Assembly (NCBI GenBank): GCA_017853575.1
Contig: JAFMJI010000004.1
Span: 1 to 64,000, forward strand
From: Chitinophagaceae bacterium
Lineage (GTDB): Bacteria > Bacteroidota > Bacteroidia > Chitinophagales > Chitinophagaceae
DNA: 64,000 nt
Reading direction: 5' to 3'
Within the stretch, counting starts at the first letter, position 1; each line of letters begins with the position of its first letter. The position numbers and the translations under genes were made by a program. The notes beneath the pieces were generated by a model. That model ran no database searches. It was not told the DNA's origin and worked only from the letters and a program-made list of their open reading frames with translations. This document shows positions 43,874 through 52,781 of this stretch, one piece after another.

Positions 43874-45532
43874 TTATTTCTTTTTCAAAGGGGGAGCGGA
43901 AGTTATTTTTCTGGCTCCTTTTGTTTTTGCTGCCATTTTCATTGCTTCAAAGGCATCAACAATTCCTCCGGTCATTGACAATTCACTTAGGGTGGTTTTT
44001 TGATCATCTGTACCAGGTTTTGTAATCACAGCATCGATTTTTTGAGATGATCTTGATAAAATTTCAATCAACTGTTGGGGACTTAGTTCAGGATAATAAG
44101 ATAAGATAAGTGCTGCAATACCTGACACCACTGGCGCAGCCATGCTTGTTCCATCTTTGTCTCCATAGGTGTTTCTACCTGGAATGGTTGAATAGATTTT
44201 AACACCTGGCGCGAATACATTTACCTCTCTTTTCCCAAAATTGGAGAATGAAGCAGCGATATCATTCGACAATGCACCGCTCGCGCCAACTGTAATCCAA
44301 TTTGAGAATATTTTTAATGTATCATTATTGAAATTTCTTGAAGGAAAATTGTCTTCGGTATCTATATTCTTTGCATCATTTCCAGCAGCATGCACCAACA
44401 GGACGCCTTTTGATTCTGCATATCTAACTGCTTCATCTACCCATTTTTTTTCTGGTGAAAAGCTTTTTCCAAAACTCATGTTGATGACCCATGCTCCATT
44501 ATCAACTGCATATCTGATTGCATTGGCGATGTCTTTGTCATGCTCGTCACCATCAGGAACTGCCCTTACAGGCATGATCTCGACATTGTTTGCGATACCA
44601 TCTATGCCTTTCTGATTATCTCGTATCGCAGCAATGATTCCTGAAACATGAGTTCCATGCGAAGCATCCGTGCCCATTACATCATTGTTTCCATAATATT
44701 TGTCTTGAGGGTCATCGTATCTATCTTTCACAATATCATCTCTGTAATGAGGAGGTTCTTTTTCAAGTGCTTCGACTTTTGATTTTTCACCTTCATAAAA
44801 CTGCATGAGTTCTGAAATCAAGTTTGTGTTGGTATTTTCCATTTGTCGCGTTTGCTGGAAAAGACCTAGCATGATGGCCCTTGCTTTTCCAACTGCTGGA
44901 TCATTGTTTTTAAAATTTTGTAACTCATCGCCTGTATAATCTTTTTTTCCAAGAGATGATTTTAACAAGCTGTCTGCAGAGGGAATTTTTGCAACAATAT
45001 CTTTGAGGATCATGACGTACATGGAAGCTTCTTTTGCCTGATTGTCGAGCTGCGTTGAAACTTTTTTATATAGTTTGTATTGATCCAATTTAACTGGATC
45101 AAGTTTTGTTTCATCAAGACTGTCTGTGCCAAACTGCTTTTTCAATTTATAATAGATCCTGGCGCCTTCATAACTATCTTTTCCAACATTTCTTCCATCT
45201 TTTCCGCCTAAGAAATTCCAGCCATGGATATCATCAACATAACCATTTTTATCATCATCAATACCATTAAAAGGGATTTCATTTTTATTTGTCCAGATGA
45301 TTGATTTCAAATCTTCGTGCGTTGTATCTATGCCTGAGTCTATTACAGCTACTATAATTTTTCTTTTTGGAGTGGACTTCTGAATGATCTCTTTATATGT
45401 TTTATTAATGTTTGTTCCATACACTTGATTTGAGTCAAGGTTTCCCAGGTGCCAGCCTTTATAATATTCCTGAGAATTAACAGTATTGAACGTGCTAGCC
45501 AGAATAATAAAAGCTGTAATGATTGATTTCAT
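43874..45532 (-). CDS. Secreted subtilisin-like serine protease with large insert
   Basis: A 552-residue S8 peptidase with a signal peptide (about 1-20). The catalytic triad is visible: Asp65 in VAVIDSGIDTTHEDLK, His292 in DASHGTHVSGIIAA and Ser463 in DGTSMAAPVVSG, with oxyanion Asn385 in HAAGNDA. Asp to His spans 227 residues, where ordinary subtilases have about 35-50. The extra part (about 115-285) is helical and charged, and could be a regulatory or anchoring insert. No C-terminal sorting domain is seen; the tail ends in Lys residues. It probably acts in the periplasm or is exported. It is convergent with the Prc-like gene. Confidence 0.93.
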   Translation of the reverse strand: MKSIITAFIILASTFNTVNSQEYYKGWHLGNLDSNQVYGTNINKTYKEIIQKSTPKRKIIVAVIDSGIDTTHEDLKSIIWTNKNEIPFNGIDDDKNGYVDDIHGWNFLGGKDGRNVGKDSYEGARIYYKLKKQFGTDSLDETKLDPVKLDQYKLYKKVSTQLDNQAKEASMYVMILKDIVAKIPSADSLLKSSLGKKDYTGDELQNFKNNDPAVGKARAIMLGLFQQTRQMENTNTNLISELMQFYEGEKSKVEALEKEPPHYRDDIVKDRYDDPQDKYYGNNDVMGTDASHGTHVSGIIAAIRDNQKGIDGIANNVEIMPVRAVPDGDEHDKDIANAIRYAVDNGAWVINMSFGKSFSPEKKWVDEAVRYAESKGVLLVHAAGNDAKNIDTEDNFPSRNFNNDTLKIFSNWITVGASGALSNDIAASFSNFGKREVNVFAPGVKIYSTIPGRNTYGDKDGTSMAAPVVSGIAALILSYYPELSPQQLIEILSRSSQKIDAVITKPGTDDQKTTLSELSMTGGIVDAFEAMKMAAKTKGARKITSAPPLKKK

Positions 45533-45619
45533 AGTAAAAATTTCAAAGGCAATTTAATCATTCAAAAAGATGAATCATCTCAATCGAAATAAAACTGAGA
45601 ATTTTATCAATCTTTTAAG

Positions 45620-46621
45620 TTATTGAGAAGGTGATTTTTTATTTAGAATATACATCATCATGATTGACAGTGGCCCAACAATAAATAAAATAAGTGTTTG
45701 AACAAGCCAAAGCAACCAGCCAAACGCCAAGCCATTTACGGCATCCATTTCATACAGCATCAATGTTTTTTGTACTGCCAGTTGGTAAGCACCGATGCCT
45801 CCTTGTGTAGCAATCATGGCGAAACTTCCAAATGTTAATACACTCAAAGAAGGTACCCATCCAAGAGATGATAAATTTTCCATTCCGTGAAATCCAATTC
45901 TTATACTAGCCAGATAGCAGAACCAGATGGTTGCTGTATAAATTAAATACAATGGAATGTTCTTTACTTTTCTAATGCTCAATAATCCTTCAATCATGCC
46001 TTTTATGATCTCTTTGAGCTTGAACAGTTTTGGATGGTTTTTTGAAACATGTAGTAGTTTGAACAAAATGGTGATACATAATATTAAGGTGCCAGTTATG
46101 ATAATTAATGCTGTGTTGCTGAATTGGAATTTTGTTTTCATGCTCGTCGTCAATTCAGCAGCATAATTTCCAACAAGATCCAATTGTGTAAAAACAGTCA
46201 TTATAATTACAATAATGAGACAAATTAAATCAACCAACCGTTCTGCCACCATGGTTCCAATGAGTTTATCTACATGAACTTTTTCATATTTACTGAGGAG
46301 GGTGCATTTCATCACTTCTCCCAGTCTCGGAAATAGAAGATTAAAGAAATACCCGGCCAGTACTGCACAAAAAACATTGAATGTTCTTGGTTGATTTCCC
46401 AAAGGGTCTATCATCATTTTCCATCTAACAGCTCGAATAAAATGACTGAATAGGAGGGTAATGGAGCAAAAGATGACCACTTTTACATCCGCATGGGTGA
46501 TAAGATCCTTAAGTTTTTGAATTTCATTTTCTCCAAATGATCTTGTGGTTAGCCAAAGTAAAAATATCCCCAGTGCCAGGAAGAGTAAGAACTTAGTGAA
46601 TGTTTTCACCCTTTGAATCAT
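45620..46621 (-). CDS. LPG synthase/flippase-like membrane protein (UPF0104)
   Basis: A 333-residue inner-membrane protein of the lysylphosphatidylglycerol-synthase transmembrane (AglD/MprF-like) family. About eight hydrophobic segments are seen. Landmarks are IRAVRWKMMIDPLG, FCAVLAGYFFNLLFPRLGEVMKCTLLSKYEKV and FGSFAMIATQGGIGAYQLAV. The frame is open to a TTG at 46729, but that start adds 36 polar residues; I chose ATG 46621, just before the first membrane segment (VKTFTKFLLFLALGIFLLW). The substrate is unknown. It is divergent from the GT5-only gene, a neighbourhood I recall in other Bacteroidota. Confidence 0.85.
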   Translation of the reverse strand: MIQRVKTFTKFLLFLALGIFLLWLTTRSFGENEIQKLKDLITHADVKVVIFCSITLLFSHFIRAVRWKMMIDPLGNQPRTFNVFCAVLAGYFFNLLFPRLGEVMKCTLLSKYEKVHVDKLIGTMVAERLVDLICLIIVIIMTVFTQLDLVGNYAAELTTSMKTKFQFSNTALIIITGTLILCITILFKLLHVSKNHPKLFKLKEIIKGMIEGLLSIRKVKNIPLYLIYTATIWFCYLASIRIGFHGMENLSSLGWVPSLSVLTFGSFAMIATQGGIGAYQLAVQKTLMLYEMDAVNGLAFGWLLWLVQTLILFIVGPLSIMMMYILNKKSPSQ

Positions 46622-46744
46622 AGGAAAAAAATTGTTACCGAAGTTAATGAATAACTGATTCAAACGATTGAGAATCTTCGATTTGTACAACTTGCTCTGG
46701 TGGGTCAAATCAGTGTTTTCGGGACTCAATTGGCATATTTTTCA

Positions 46745-46752
46745 TATCTTTG
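46745..46752 (+). promoter_or_regulatory. -7 box of the GT5-only gene
   Basis: TATCTTTG matches TAnnTTTG, 33 bp before ATG 46786. The only nearby TTG (46730-46732) is too close for a normal -33 element. Confidence 0.45.
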
Positions 46753-46785
46753 CACTCATTTAAAATGTTCCCATAAAACCTATAC

Positions 46786-47601
46786 ATGGTTAGCAAAAAG
46801 AGAATATTATTTATTGCCAATGAAATGTCACCCTATTTGGAGCTGACCGCTTTCTCTGAGATTGTAAACAAGCTGGCAATAAAAGCAAATGATACTGGTT
46901 TTGAGGTTAGGTGCATTATGCCACGTTTTGGAACAATCAATGAACGCAGGCATAGACTTCATGAAGTGGTAAGGCTTTCAGGAATTAATATTTCAATCGA
47001 AAACGATGATTTCCCCCTTCAAATCAAAGTAGCATCACTTCCCAACGCAAGATTGCAGGTATATTTTTTGGACAATGAAGACATGTTCAAAAGAAAATTT
47101 GTTTTCAATGATGATAATGAAGAGTGGTATGACGACAACGGGATGAGAACCATTTTCTTTTGCAAAGGAGCTCTTGAAACTGTGAAGAAGTTCGGATGGC
47201 CTCCAGATATCATACATTGTAGTGGTTGGATGACAGGGTTGATTCCCTTGTTTTTAAAGACAGCTTACAAAAAAGAACCAGTATTCAGCAATAGCAAAGT
47301 TATATTCACGTTAGGGCAATCAACATTTAAGCAAAAGTTGGGTGCCGACTTTATCAAGCAATGCTTAATCAGTGCAGCTATTAAAGAAAAAGACATTGAG
47401 CCATTTAAAGAAGCCAATAATATAGCCATGTTCAAAGGTGGTGCTTCATTTGCTGATGCAATTTCATTTGGTGATGCAGATGTTGATAAAAAATTAACCG
47501 AGGCTTTTGCGAAAGTCAAAGGCAAGAAAGTCATACCATACAATGAAGGTTCTGATTTAACAGAGTATTTACAATTGTATAGCGACCTTGCAAACAAGTG
47601 A
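46786..47601 (+). CDS. GT5-domain-only glycogen-synthase-like protein
   Basis: A 271-residue cytoplasmic protein matching only the N-terminal half of GT5 glycogen/starch synthases (RILFIANEMSPYLELTAFSEIVNKLAIKAN, EVRCIMPRFGTINERRHRLHEVVRLSG, DIIHCSGWMTGLIPLFLK). The ADP-glucose-binding KxGGL motif, normally right after the ExxP segment, is replaced by ELTAF. The whole C-terminal GT-B domain is missing. It is therefore unlikely to make glycogen. The gene is a stable Bacteroidota type, often called glycogen synthase by transfer. A DUF4270 lipoprotein gene follows 29 bp downstream. The role may be regulatory or structural; this is open. Confidence 0.82.
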   Translation: MVSKKRILFIANEMSPYLELTAFSEIVNKLAIKANDTGFEVRCIMPRFGTINERRHRLHEVVRLSGINISIENDDFPLQIKVASLPNARLQVYFLDNEDMFKRKFVFNDDNEEWYDDNGMRTIFFCKGALETVKKFGWPPDIIHCSGWMTGLIPLFLKTAYKKEPVFSNSKVIFTLGQSTFKQKLGADFIKQCLISAAIKEKDIEPFKEANNIAMFKGGASFADAISFGDADVDKKLTEAFAKVKGKKVIPYNEGSDLTEYLQLYSDLANK

Positions 47602-47630
47602 TTTAACCTAAGGAAATTAAAAAAATCTAC

Positions 47631-49070
47631 GTGAGTTTACAGCGTTTGTTGAAAGGTTTGCTTCCCCTGATCATTTTATTGTTTTCAATTGGTTGTACCA
47701 AAGTAAAGAATACTGATATTGGTGCAGACCTATTGCCCGCTATTGACAATGTAAACACATTCGATACCTCGTTAAGCGTAACTGTTGAAAATTTCTTCAC
47801 TCCAGATTCGCTCTTGCCTGTTATGACCAGAACTTATACTGGATCGATAGGTGAATTTGTTTTAGGGCATCTCGCAAACGACCCGATGTTTGGTTCGACC
47901 ACCGCATCCATCTTCTACGAATTGAAACCAACAGAATATCCGTTTTCTTATCAGAATACTCCTGATAGTTTATATCTCGACTCTGTAGTATTGTCTTTGA
48001 AATGGAAATATACTTTTGGTGATACACTCGGCACCCAAAAAATAGACGTCTTTAAAGTAACTCAATATTTACGTCCAGATACCGCATATCCAATTACTGC
48101 CACTGCTACCTATGGTGAATGGATGGCATCAAAGACATTTTCACCATCCATTTTGGATGATTCCATTCAATTGGCAAAATATAAAGTAACCAATCAATTA
48201 AGAATCCCTTTAGATAATTCATTTGGAAGAAAACTCCTATCCTTTGATACAGCAAGCGCAACGAGTCCGCTTAAAAACGATTCACTGTTTCGTGATTTTT
48301 TTAAAGGGTTTGCTCTTGTGCCACAACAATTGAATTCTTCTAATGCGCTCATGACTTTTGATATGGATGATACAACTACGAACTTGAGATTGTATTATCA
48401 GTACATCAAAAATGGTAAACGTGATACCACCTATAAAACTTTTACTTTTAATAATCTTAAATATGGTGGTGCAATCAATCAAATAGCCAGAAAATACAAT
48501 GGAAGTGAGGCTTCAACATATATAAACAAAAAAGGGAAAGATAGTCTTGTGTATATCCAGACAGCTCCTGGTACGTATGCAAATATCCGTATTCCTTCGA
48601 TCGATGAATTCAAAAAGAAAAAGGGCAATGTAATCATACATTTGGCTGAATTGTCGATGCAAGAAGTTGTTACTCCAGCAAGACGTGCTGACGTATTTAC
48701 ACCACCTCCATTTTTGTATCTTGAGTCATTTGATTCGTCAAATAAAGCATATATACCCTTTGTTGCCGATGGTTTTAGTGCAGGTACTTTTGATCCTCCA
48801 ACGTTTGGTGGAATGAAAAAAAATAGTGTTGATCCACAAGGAAACATTGTGTCTAGATACGCTATGAACATCACCCGTTATTTGCAGGGAATTATCACTA
48901 GAAATACTGCCAATCTTCCCTTTCGATTGAATGCACCTTACAATGTTTATTACAAGGATATAAACCTATCTTTTAACCTAAACCATTTGTGCAGAGGAGG
49001 AGTAGTATTAGGTGGAGGTAGTCATCCAAAACAGCCTATGAAATTAAGGGTTGTTTACTCTAAGCTTTGA
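47631..49070 (+). CDS. DUF4270 family lipoprotein
   Basis: A 479-residue exported lipoprotein. The signal peptide [14 protein letters not shown] has a good lipobox (Cys at about residue 22). The mature part is beta-rich, with [19 protein letters not shown] right after the anchor and the recurring [19 protein letters not shown] and [12 protein letters not shown] blocks that mark DUF4270. The C-terminus is Gly-rich ([24 protein letters not shown]). It starts with GTG at 47631; no ATG is close. It is likely co-transcribed with the GT5-only gene. Function unknown; location probably outer membrane. Confidence 0.85.
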   Translation: MSLQRLLKGLLPLIILLFSIGCTKVKNTDIGADLLPAIDNVNTFDTSLSVTVENFFTPDSLLPVMTRTYTGSIGEFVLGHLANDPMFGSTTASIFYELKPTEYPFSYQNTPDSLYLDSVVLSLKWKYTFGDTLGTQKIDVFKVTQYLRPDTAYPITATATYGEWMASKTFSPSILDDSIQLAKYKVTNQLRIPLDNSFGRKLLSFDTASATSPLKNDSLFRDFFKGFALVPQQLNSSNALMTFDMDDTTTNLRLYYQYIKNGKRDTTYKTFTFNNLKYGGAINQIARKYNGSEASTYINKKGKDSLVYIQTAPGTYANIRIPSIDEFKKKKGNVIIHLAELSMQEVVTPARRADVFTPPPFLYLESFDSSNKAYIPFVADGFSAGTFDPPTFGGMKKNSVDPQGNIVSRYAMNITRYLQGIITRNTANLPFRLNAPYNVYYKDINLSFNLNHLCRGGVVLGGGSHPKQPMKLRVVYSKL

Positions 49071-49079
49071 TTTTATAAT

Positions 49080-49087
49080 TACATTTG
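49080..49087 (+). promoter_or_regulatory. -7 box of metK
   Basis: TACATTTG matches TAnnTTTG and ends 14 bp before ATG 49102. It argues that metK begins there, not at the longer in-frame start at 49051. Confidence 0.5.
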
Positions 49088-49101
49088 CAAAAAAAATAAC
49101 C

Positions 49102-50364
49102 ATGCCATACTTATTCACTTCCGAAAGTGTATCTGAAGGACACCCTGACAAAGTAGCTGATCAGATATCAGACGCTTTGATTGATAATTTTCTTGCATTC
49201 GACCCTATGTCAAAGGTAGCTTGTGAAACATTGGTTACAACAGGACAGGTTGTTTTAGCTGGAGAAGTTAAATCAACCGCTACGCTTGATGTGCAAAAAA
49301 TTGCAAGAGATGTTATCTCTAAAATTGGATATACCAAAAGTGAATATATGTTTGAAGCGAATTCTTGTGGAATTCTTTCAGCTATTCATGAACAATCTGC
49401 AGATATCAACCGTGGTGTTGAAAGAAAAAAGAAAGAAGACCAAGGTGCTGGTGATCAAGGTATGATGTTTGGATATGCCACCAATGAAACAGAAAATCTT
49501 ATGCCACTTGCACTTGACTTGGCACACAAGATTTTAATTGAATTGGCTGCGATTAGGAGAGAGAAGAATAGTAAGATGCCTTACTTGAGGCCAGATGCCA
49601 AAAGTCAGGTTACTATAGAATATGATGACAACGACAGACCGTTGCGTATTGATGCAGTGGTAGTTTCCACCCAACATGACGACTTTTCTAAAAACGACAA
49701 GCAGATGTTGGACAGAATCAAAAAAGATGTAATCAGCATTGTAATGCCAAGAGTAAAAGCGAAATGCAAAAAGGACGTACAAAAACTTTTCAACGATAAG
49801 ATCACATACCATATCAATCCAACTGGAAAATTTGTGATTGGTGGTCCACATGGCGACACTGGTTTAACTGGTAGAAAAATCATTGTTGATACCTATGGTG
49901 GCAAAGGCGCACATGGTGGTGGAGCATTCAGCGGAAAAGATCCTTCTAAGGTAGATAGAAGCGCTGCTTATGCTGCGCGTCATATCGCAAAGAACATGGT
50001 AGCAGCAGGTGTTGCAGATGAAATGCTTGTTCAGGTTTCTTATGCGATTGGTGTGGCAAAGCCGATGGGTATTTTTGTTGATACATATGGTACTTCAAAG
50101 GTGAAGATGACTGATGGTCAAATTGCAAAAAAAGTGGAAGCACTCTTCGATATGAGACCTTATGCCATAGAAACAAGATTAAAGCTTCGTAATCCCATTT
50201 ATCAGGAAACTGCAGCTTATGGCCATATGGGAAGAAAGAATGAGGTTGTAAAGAAATCATTCGATGCTCCAGGTGGAGGTAAAAAAACTGTTGAAGTGGA
50301 ATTGTTTACCTGGGAAAAACTTGATTATGTCTCGAAAGTTAAATCTGCTTTCGGCATTAAATAA
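49102..50364 (+). CDS. metK: S-adenosylmethionine synthase
   Basis: Makes SAM from methionine and ATP; cytoplasmic homotetramer. From ATG 49102 it has 420 residues. Landmarks are the opening [33 protein letters not shown] (adenine/methionine site), [21 protein letters not shown] and [21 protein letters not shown]. The frame is open to 49051, overlapping the DUF4270 gene, but the family starts at MPYLFTSE and a -7 box lies between. SAM feeds RsmD, Pcm, RlmB and MiaB encoded in this window. A strong terminator follows. Confidence 0.98.
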   Translation: MPYLFTSESVSEGHPDKVADQISDALIDNFLAFDPMSKVACETLVTTGQVVLAGEVKSTATLDVQKIARDVISKIGYTKSEYMFEANSCGILSAIHEQSADINRGVERKKKEDQGAGDQGMMFGYATNETENLMPLALDLAHKILIELAAIRREKNSKMPYLRPDAKSQVTIEYDDNDRPLRIDAVVVSTQHDDFSKNDKQMLDRIKKDVISIVMPRVKAKCKKDVQKLFNDKITYHINPTGKFVIGGPHGDTGLTGRKIIVDTYGGKGAHGGGAFSGKDPSKVDRSAAYAARHIAKNMVAAGVADEMLVQVSYAIGVAKPMGIFVDTYGTSKVKMTDGQIAKKVEALFDMRPYAIETRLKLRNPIYQETAAYGHMGRKNEVVKKSFDAPGGGKKTVEVELFTWEKLDYVSKVKSAFGIK

Positions 50365-50385
50365 ATCATTTTAAAATTATAGTGT

Positions 50386-50417
50386 TAAACCCTCCATATT
50401 GGAGGGTTTAATTATTT
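50386..50417 (+). terminator. Terminator after metK
   Basis: Stem TAAACCCTCC / GGAGGGTTTA with a 5-base ATATT loop, followed by an AT-rich tail with TTTTT. It separates metK from the NUDIX gene. Confidence 0.8.
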
Positions 50418-50423
50418 TTAGGT

Positions 50424-50981
50424 ATGTCTAATTTACAAGAATGGCAATGGGTCAGTGGGGAAATCAAATATGACAATCCTTGGATCACAGTTACTGAAGA
50501 TCAGGTGATCAATCCTGCAGGGAAACCTGGTATTTACGGCAAGGTTCATTTTAAAAACCTCGCAATTGGAATTGTACCGATAGACAATGAAGGAAATATC
50601 TATTTTGTCAGACAATTCAGATACGTTTTAAATCAATACAGCATTGAAATTCCAGAGGGCGGAGGACTGTTACATATTGACCCACTTGAATCGGCCATCA
50701 AAGAATTAAAGGAGGAGACGGGATTGATTGCACAAAATTGGTCTATTATTCTAGATATGCATTTGTCTAACTCTGTTTCAGATGAAAGATCAATTGTTTA
50801 TTTAGCGGAAAACCTAACACAGGGTACTCCTGATCCAGAAGAAACAGAAAGCTTCACTATTCATAAATATCATATTGACGTAGTTTTGAGAATGATTGAT
50901 CAGAAGGAAATTACTGATGCAATCACCATAGCTGCTATACTAAAACTAAAGTTGATGATGTTGAATAAACAACGCCCATGA
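50424..50981 (+). CDS. NUDIX hydrolase
   Basis: A 185-residue cytoplasmic pyrophosphohydrolase, by layout close to ADP-ribose pyrophosphatases. The Nudix box region reads EIPEGGGLLHIDPLESAIKELKEETGL. The metal-binding core E-x-x-E-E is intact, but the Arg of REL is Lys and the first box Glu position is Ile, so the motif is degenerate. The N-terminal beta strand and the QFRYVLNQYSIEIPEGG segment fit ADP-ribose or nucleoside-diphosphate-sugar hydrolases. The substrate is not certain. Its stop overlaps rlmB in ATGA. Confidence 0.87.
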   Translation: MSNLQEWQWVSGEIKYDNPWITVTEDQVINPAGKPGIYGKVHFKNLAIGIVPIDNEGNIYFVRQFRYVLNQYSIEIPEGGGLLHIDPLESAIKELKEETGLIAQNWSIILDMHLSNSVSDERSIVYLAENLTQGTPDPEETESFTIHKYHIDVVLRMIDQKEITDAITIAAILKLKLMMLNKQRP

Positions 50982-51721
50982 AAAAATCTACAAATATTAT
51001 TGGCCGCCAACCAGTTGTTGAAGCACTCAGAGATGGGCAACAATTGGAAAGGATTTTTATTCAAAAAAATATTGGTGGTGAAATTATAGATGAGATTCGG
51101 CAATTGGCCCAACGCCTGCAAATTCCAATCAATGTTGTGCCCATTGAAAAGCTCAATTATATCACACGATCAAATCATCAGGGCGTAATTGGATTAAATA
51201 GTATCATTCAATACCACGAATTGCAAGATGTAATTGATCATGTGATTTCAAGGGGAGAAACACCATTGTTTGTTATGTTGGATGGTATTACAGACGTTAG
51301 AAATATTGGTGCCATTGCCAGGACCTCTTTATGTTGCGGAGCGCAATGCATTATTATACCTGACAAAGGAATTGGGGCATTCAATGAAGAAGCATTAAAA
51401 TCATCTGCTGGCGCACTTCAAAAGATTCTCGTTTCAAGAGTGTCATCCTTGTTGAAGGCGGTTGATACATTGCATCTCAATGGTATAAATGTTTGCAGTG
51501 CTGAAATGAAAGCAAAAGAAACCCTCATGAAGGTTGATTTTACGAAGCCATCTTGCATAGTAATGGGGAGTGAAGACAAGGGTATTCAACCATATATCAG
51601 CAAAGCAGTAGATGTTAAGTTTACCATTCCGATGCAGGGTGATTTTGACTCTTTTAATGTTGGTGTTGCAACTGGAATTATTTTATTTGAGGCTTCTAAA
51701 CAAAGAATGAAATTGAATTAG
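50978..51721 (+). CDS. rlmB: 23S rRNA 2'-O-methyltransferase RlmB-like
   Basis: A 247-residue SpoU-type knotted methyltransferase, likely for G2251 of 23S rRNA. The N-terminal substrate domain opens with NIIGRQPVVEALRDGQQLERIFI. The three SPOUT motifs are LDGITDVRNIGAIARTSLCCGA, CIVMGSEDKGI and IPMQGDFDSFNVGVATGIILFE (usually SLNVSVA, here SFNVGVA). It starts inside the NUDIX stop codon (ATGA) and the GSCFA gene follows after 3 bp. Assignment as RlmB rather than another SpoU member rests on length and N-domain. Confidence 0.92.
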   Translation: MKKSTNIIGRQPVVEALRDGQQLERIFIQKNIGGEIIDEIRQLAQRLQIPINVVPIEKLNYITRSNHQGVIGLNSIIQYHELQDVIDHVISRGETPLFVMLDGITDVRNIGAIARTSLCCGAQCIIIPDKGIGAFNEEALKSSAGALQKILVSRVSSLLKAVDTLHLNGINVCSAEMKAKETLMKVDFTKPSCIVMGSEDKGIQPYISKAVDVKFTIPMQGDFDSFNVGVATGIILFEASKQRMKLN

Positions 51722-51724
51722 CAT

Positions 51725-52699
51725 ATGCCTGTAGAGTTTCATCTTTCATTTAATCTGCCCTCATTCGAACAAAAAATTACATTGTCTGATCGCTTGTTTT
51801 TGATTGGGTCTTGTTTTACCAATCATTTGCATGATAAACTTGAAGCGCATAAATTCAGGGTTTTACAAAACCCTCATGGGATCTTATTTAATCCAATAAG
51901 TATTTGTAATAGTTTGGATGCATATATAAACAAAAGATTGGTAACAAAAGATCAACTGTTTCAACATCAATCACTTTGGCATCATTGGGATTTCCATTCA
52001 TCATACAGCAATGAAGATCCAGAAAATGCATTGGATTTCATGAATAAAAGCATCGTTGAGTCACACGAATTTCTTAAAAATACAGAGTGGATTTTTATTA
52101 CTTTGGGTTCCGCTTTTGCATATCTAAAAGAAGACAGAGAAGTTGTTGCGAATTGTCACAAACTGCCATCCGATGTATTCTCAAAAGAACTATTAAAACC
52201 CAATGAAATTGCATCCCGGTTCATAAAGATCCTACAAGATCTAATGGATATTAATAAAAAAATAAAAATTGTATTTACAGTTAGTCCAGTTCGTCATTTG
52301 CGTGACGGATTTATTGAAAACAACCGAAGTAAAGCAAGTCTGATTCATGCAATCGATCTCATCAAAGATCAAATTTCTTCAGTCGAGTATTTTCCTGCCT
52401 ATGAGTTGGTAATTGATGATTTGAGGGATTATCGATTTTATGCAGAAGACATGGTTCATCCAAATTATCTAGCCACTCAATATGTTTGGGAAAAATTTGT
52501 TGAATCCTGTGTAGAAGGAAAATCGCAAGAGGCAATGAAGGAGATCAATCAACTTCAGCAAGCAGTGAAACATCGTCCATTACACCCTTCTTCAAACGAA
52601 CATCTAAAATTCAAGCAGAAGTCAAAGGATTTAGCACTTGAATTATCAAAACGTTTCCCCTTTTTAGACTTTTCCAAAGAGATCATGCATTTTACTTAA
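51725..52699 (+). CDS. GSCFA domain protein
   Basis: A 324-residue protein named for its opening motif, here FLIGSCFTNHLHDKLE at about residue 26. The family is thought to be SGNH-hydrolase-like. The late DMVHPNYLATQYVWEKF contains the candidate Asp-His of such a site, and the Ser-Cys at the start would hold the nucleophile. No signal peptide. The substrate is unknown, possibly an acyl or carbohydrate ester. It starts 3 bp after rlmB, so it belongs to the same unit (NUDIX-rlmB-GSCFA). Confidence 0.88.
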   Translation: MPVEFHLSFNLPSFEQKITLSDRLFLIGSCFTNHLHDKLEAHKFRVLQNPHGILFNPISICNSLDAYINKRLVTKDQLFQHQSLWHHWDFHSSYSNEDPENALDFMNKSIVESHEFLKNTEWIFITLGSAFAYLKEDREVVANCHKLPSDVFSKELLKPNEIASRFIKILQDLMDINKKIKIVFTVSPVRHLRDGFIENNRSKASLIHAIDLIKDQISSVEYFPAYELVIDDLRDYRFYAEDMVHPNYLATQYVWEKFVESCVEGKSQEAMKEINQLQQAVKHRPLHPSSNEHLKFKQKSKDLALELSKRFPFLDFSKEIMHFT

Positions 52700-52781
52700 T
52701 GTAATTTGACCATGTTGATTTCTATCCCTGGTAGAATTTCTTCTTTATATTTTGACTAACTTTAGAGTATTCTATATTGTC

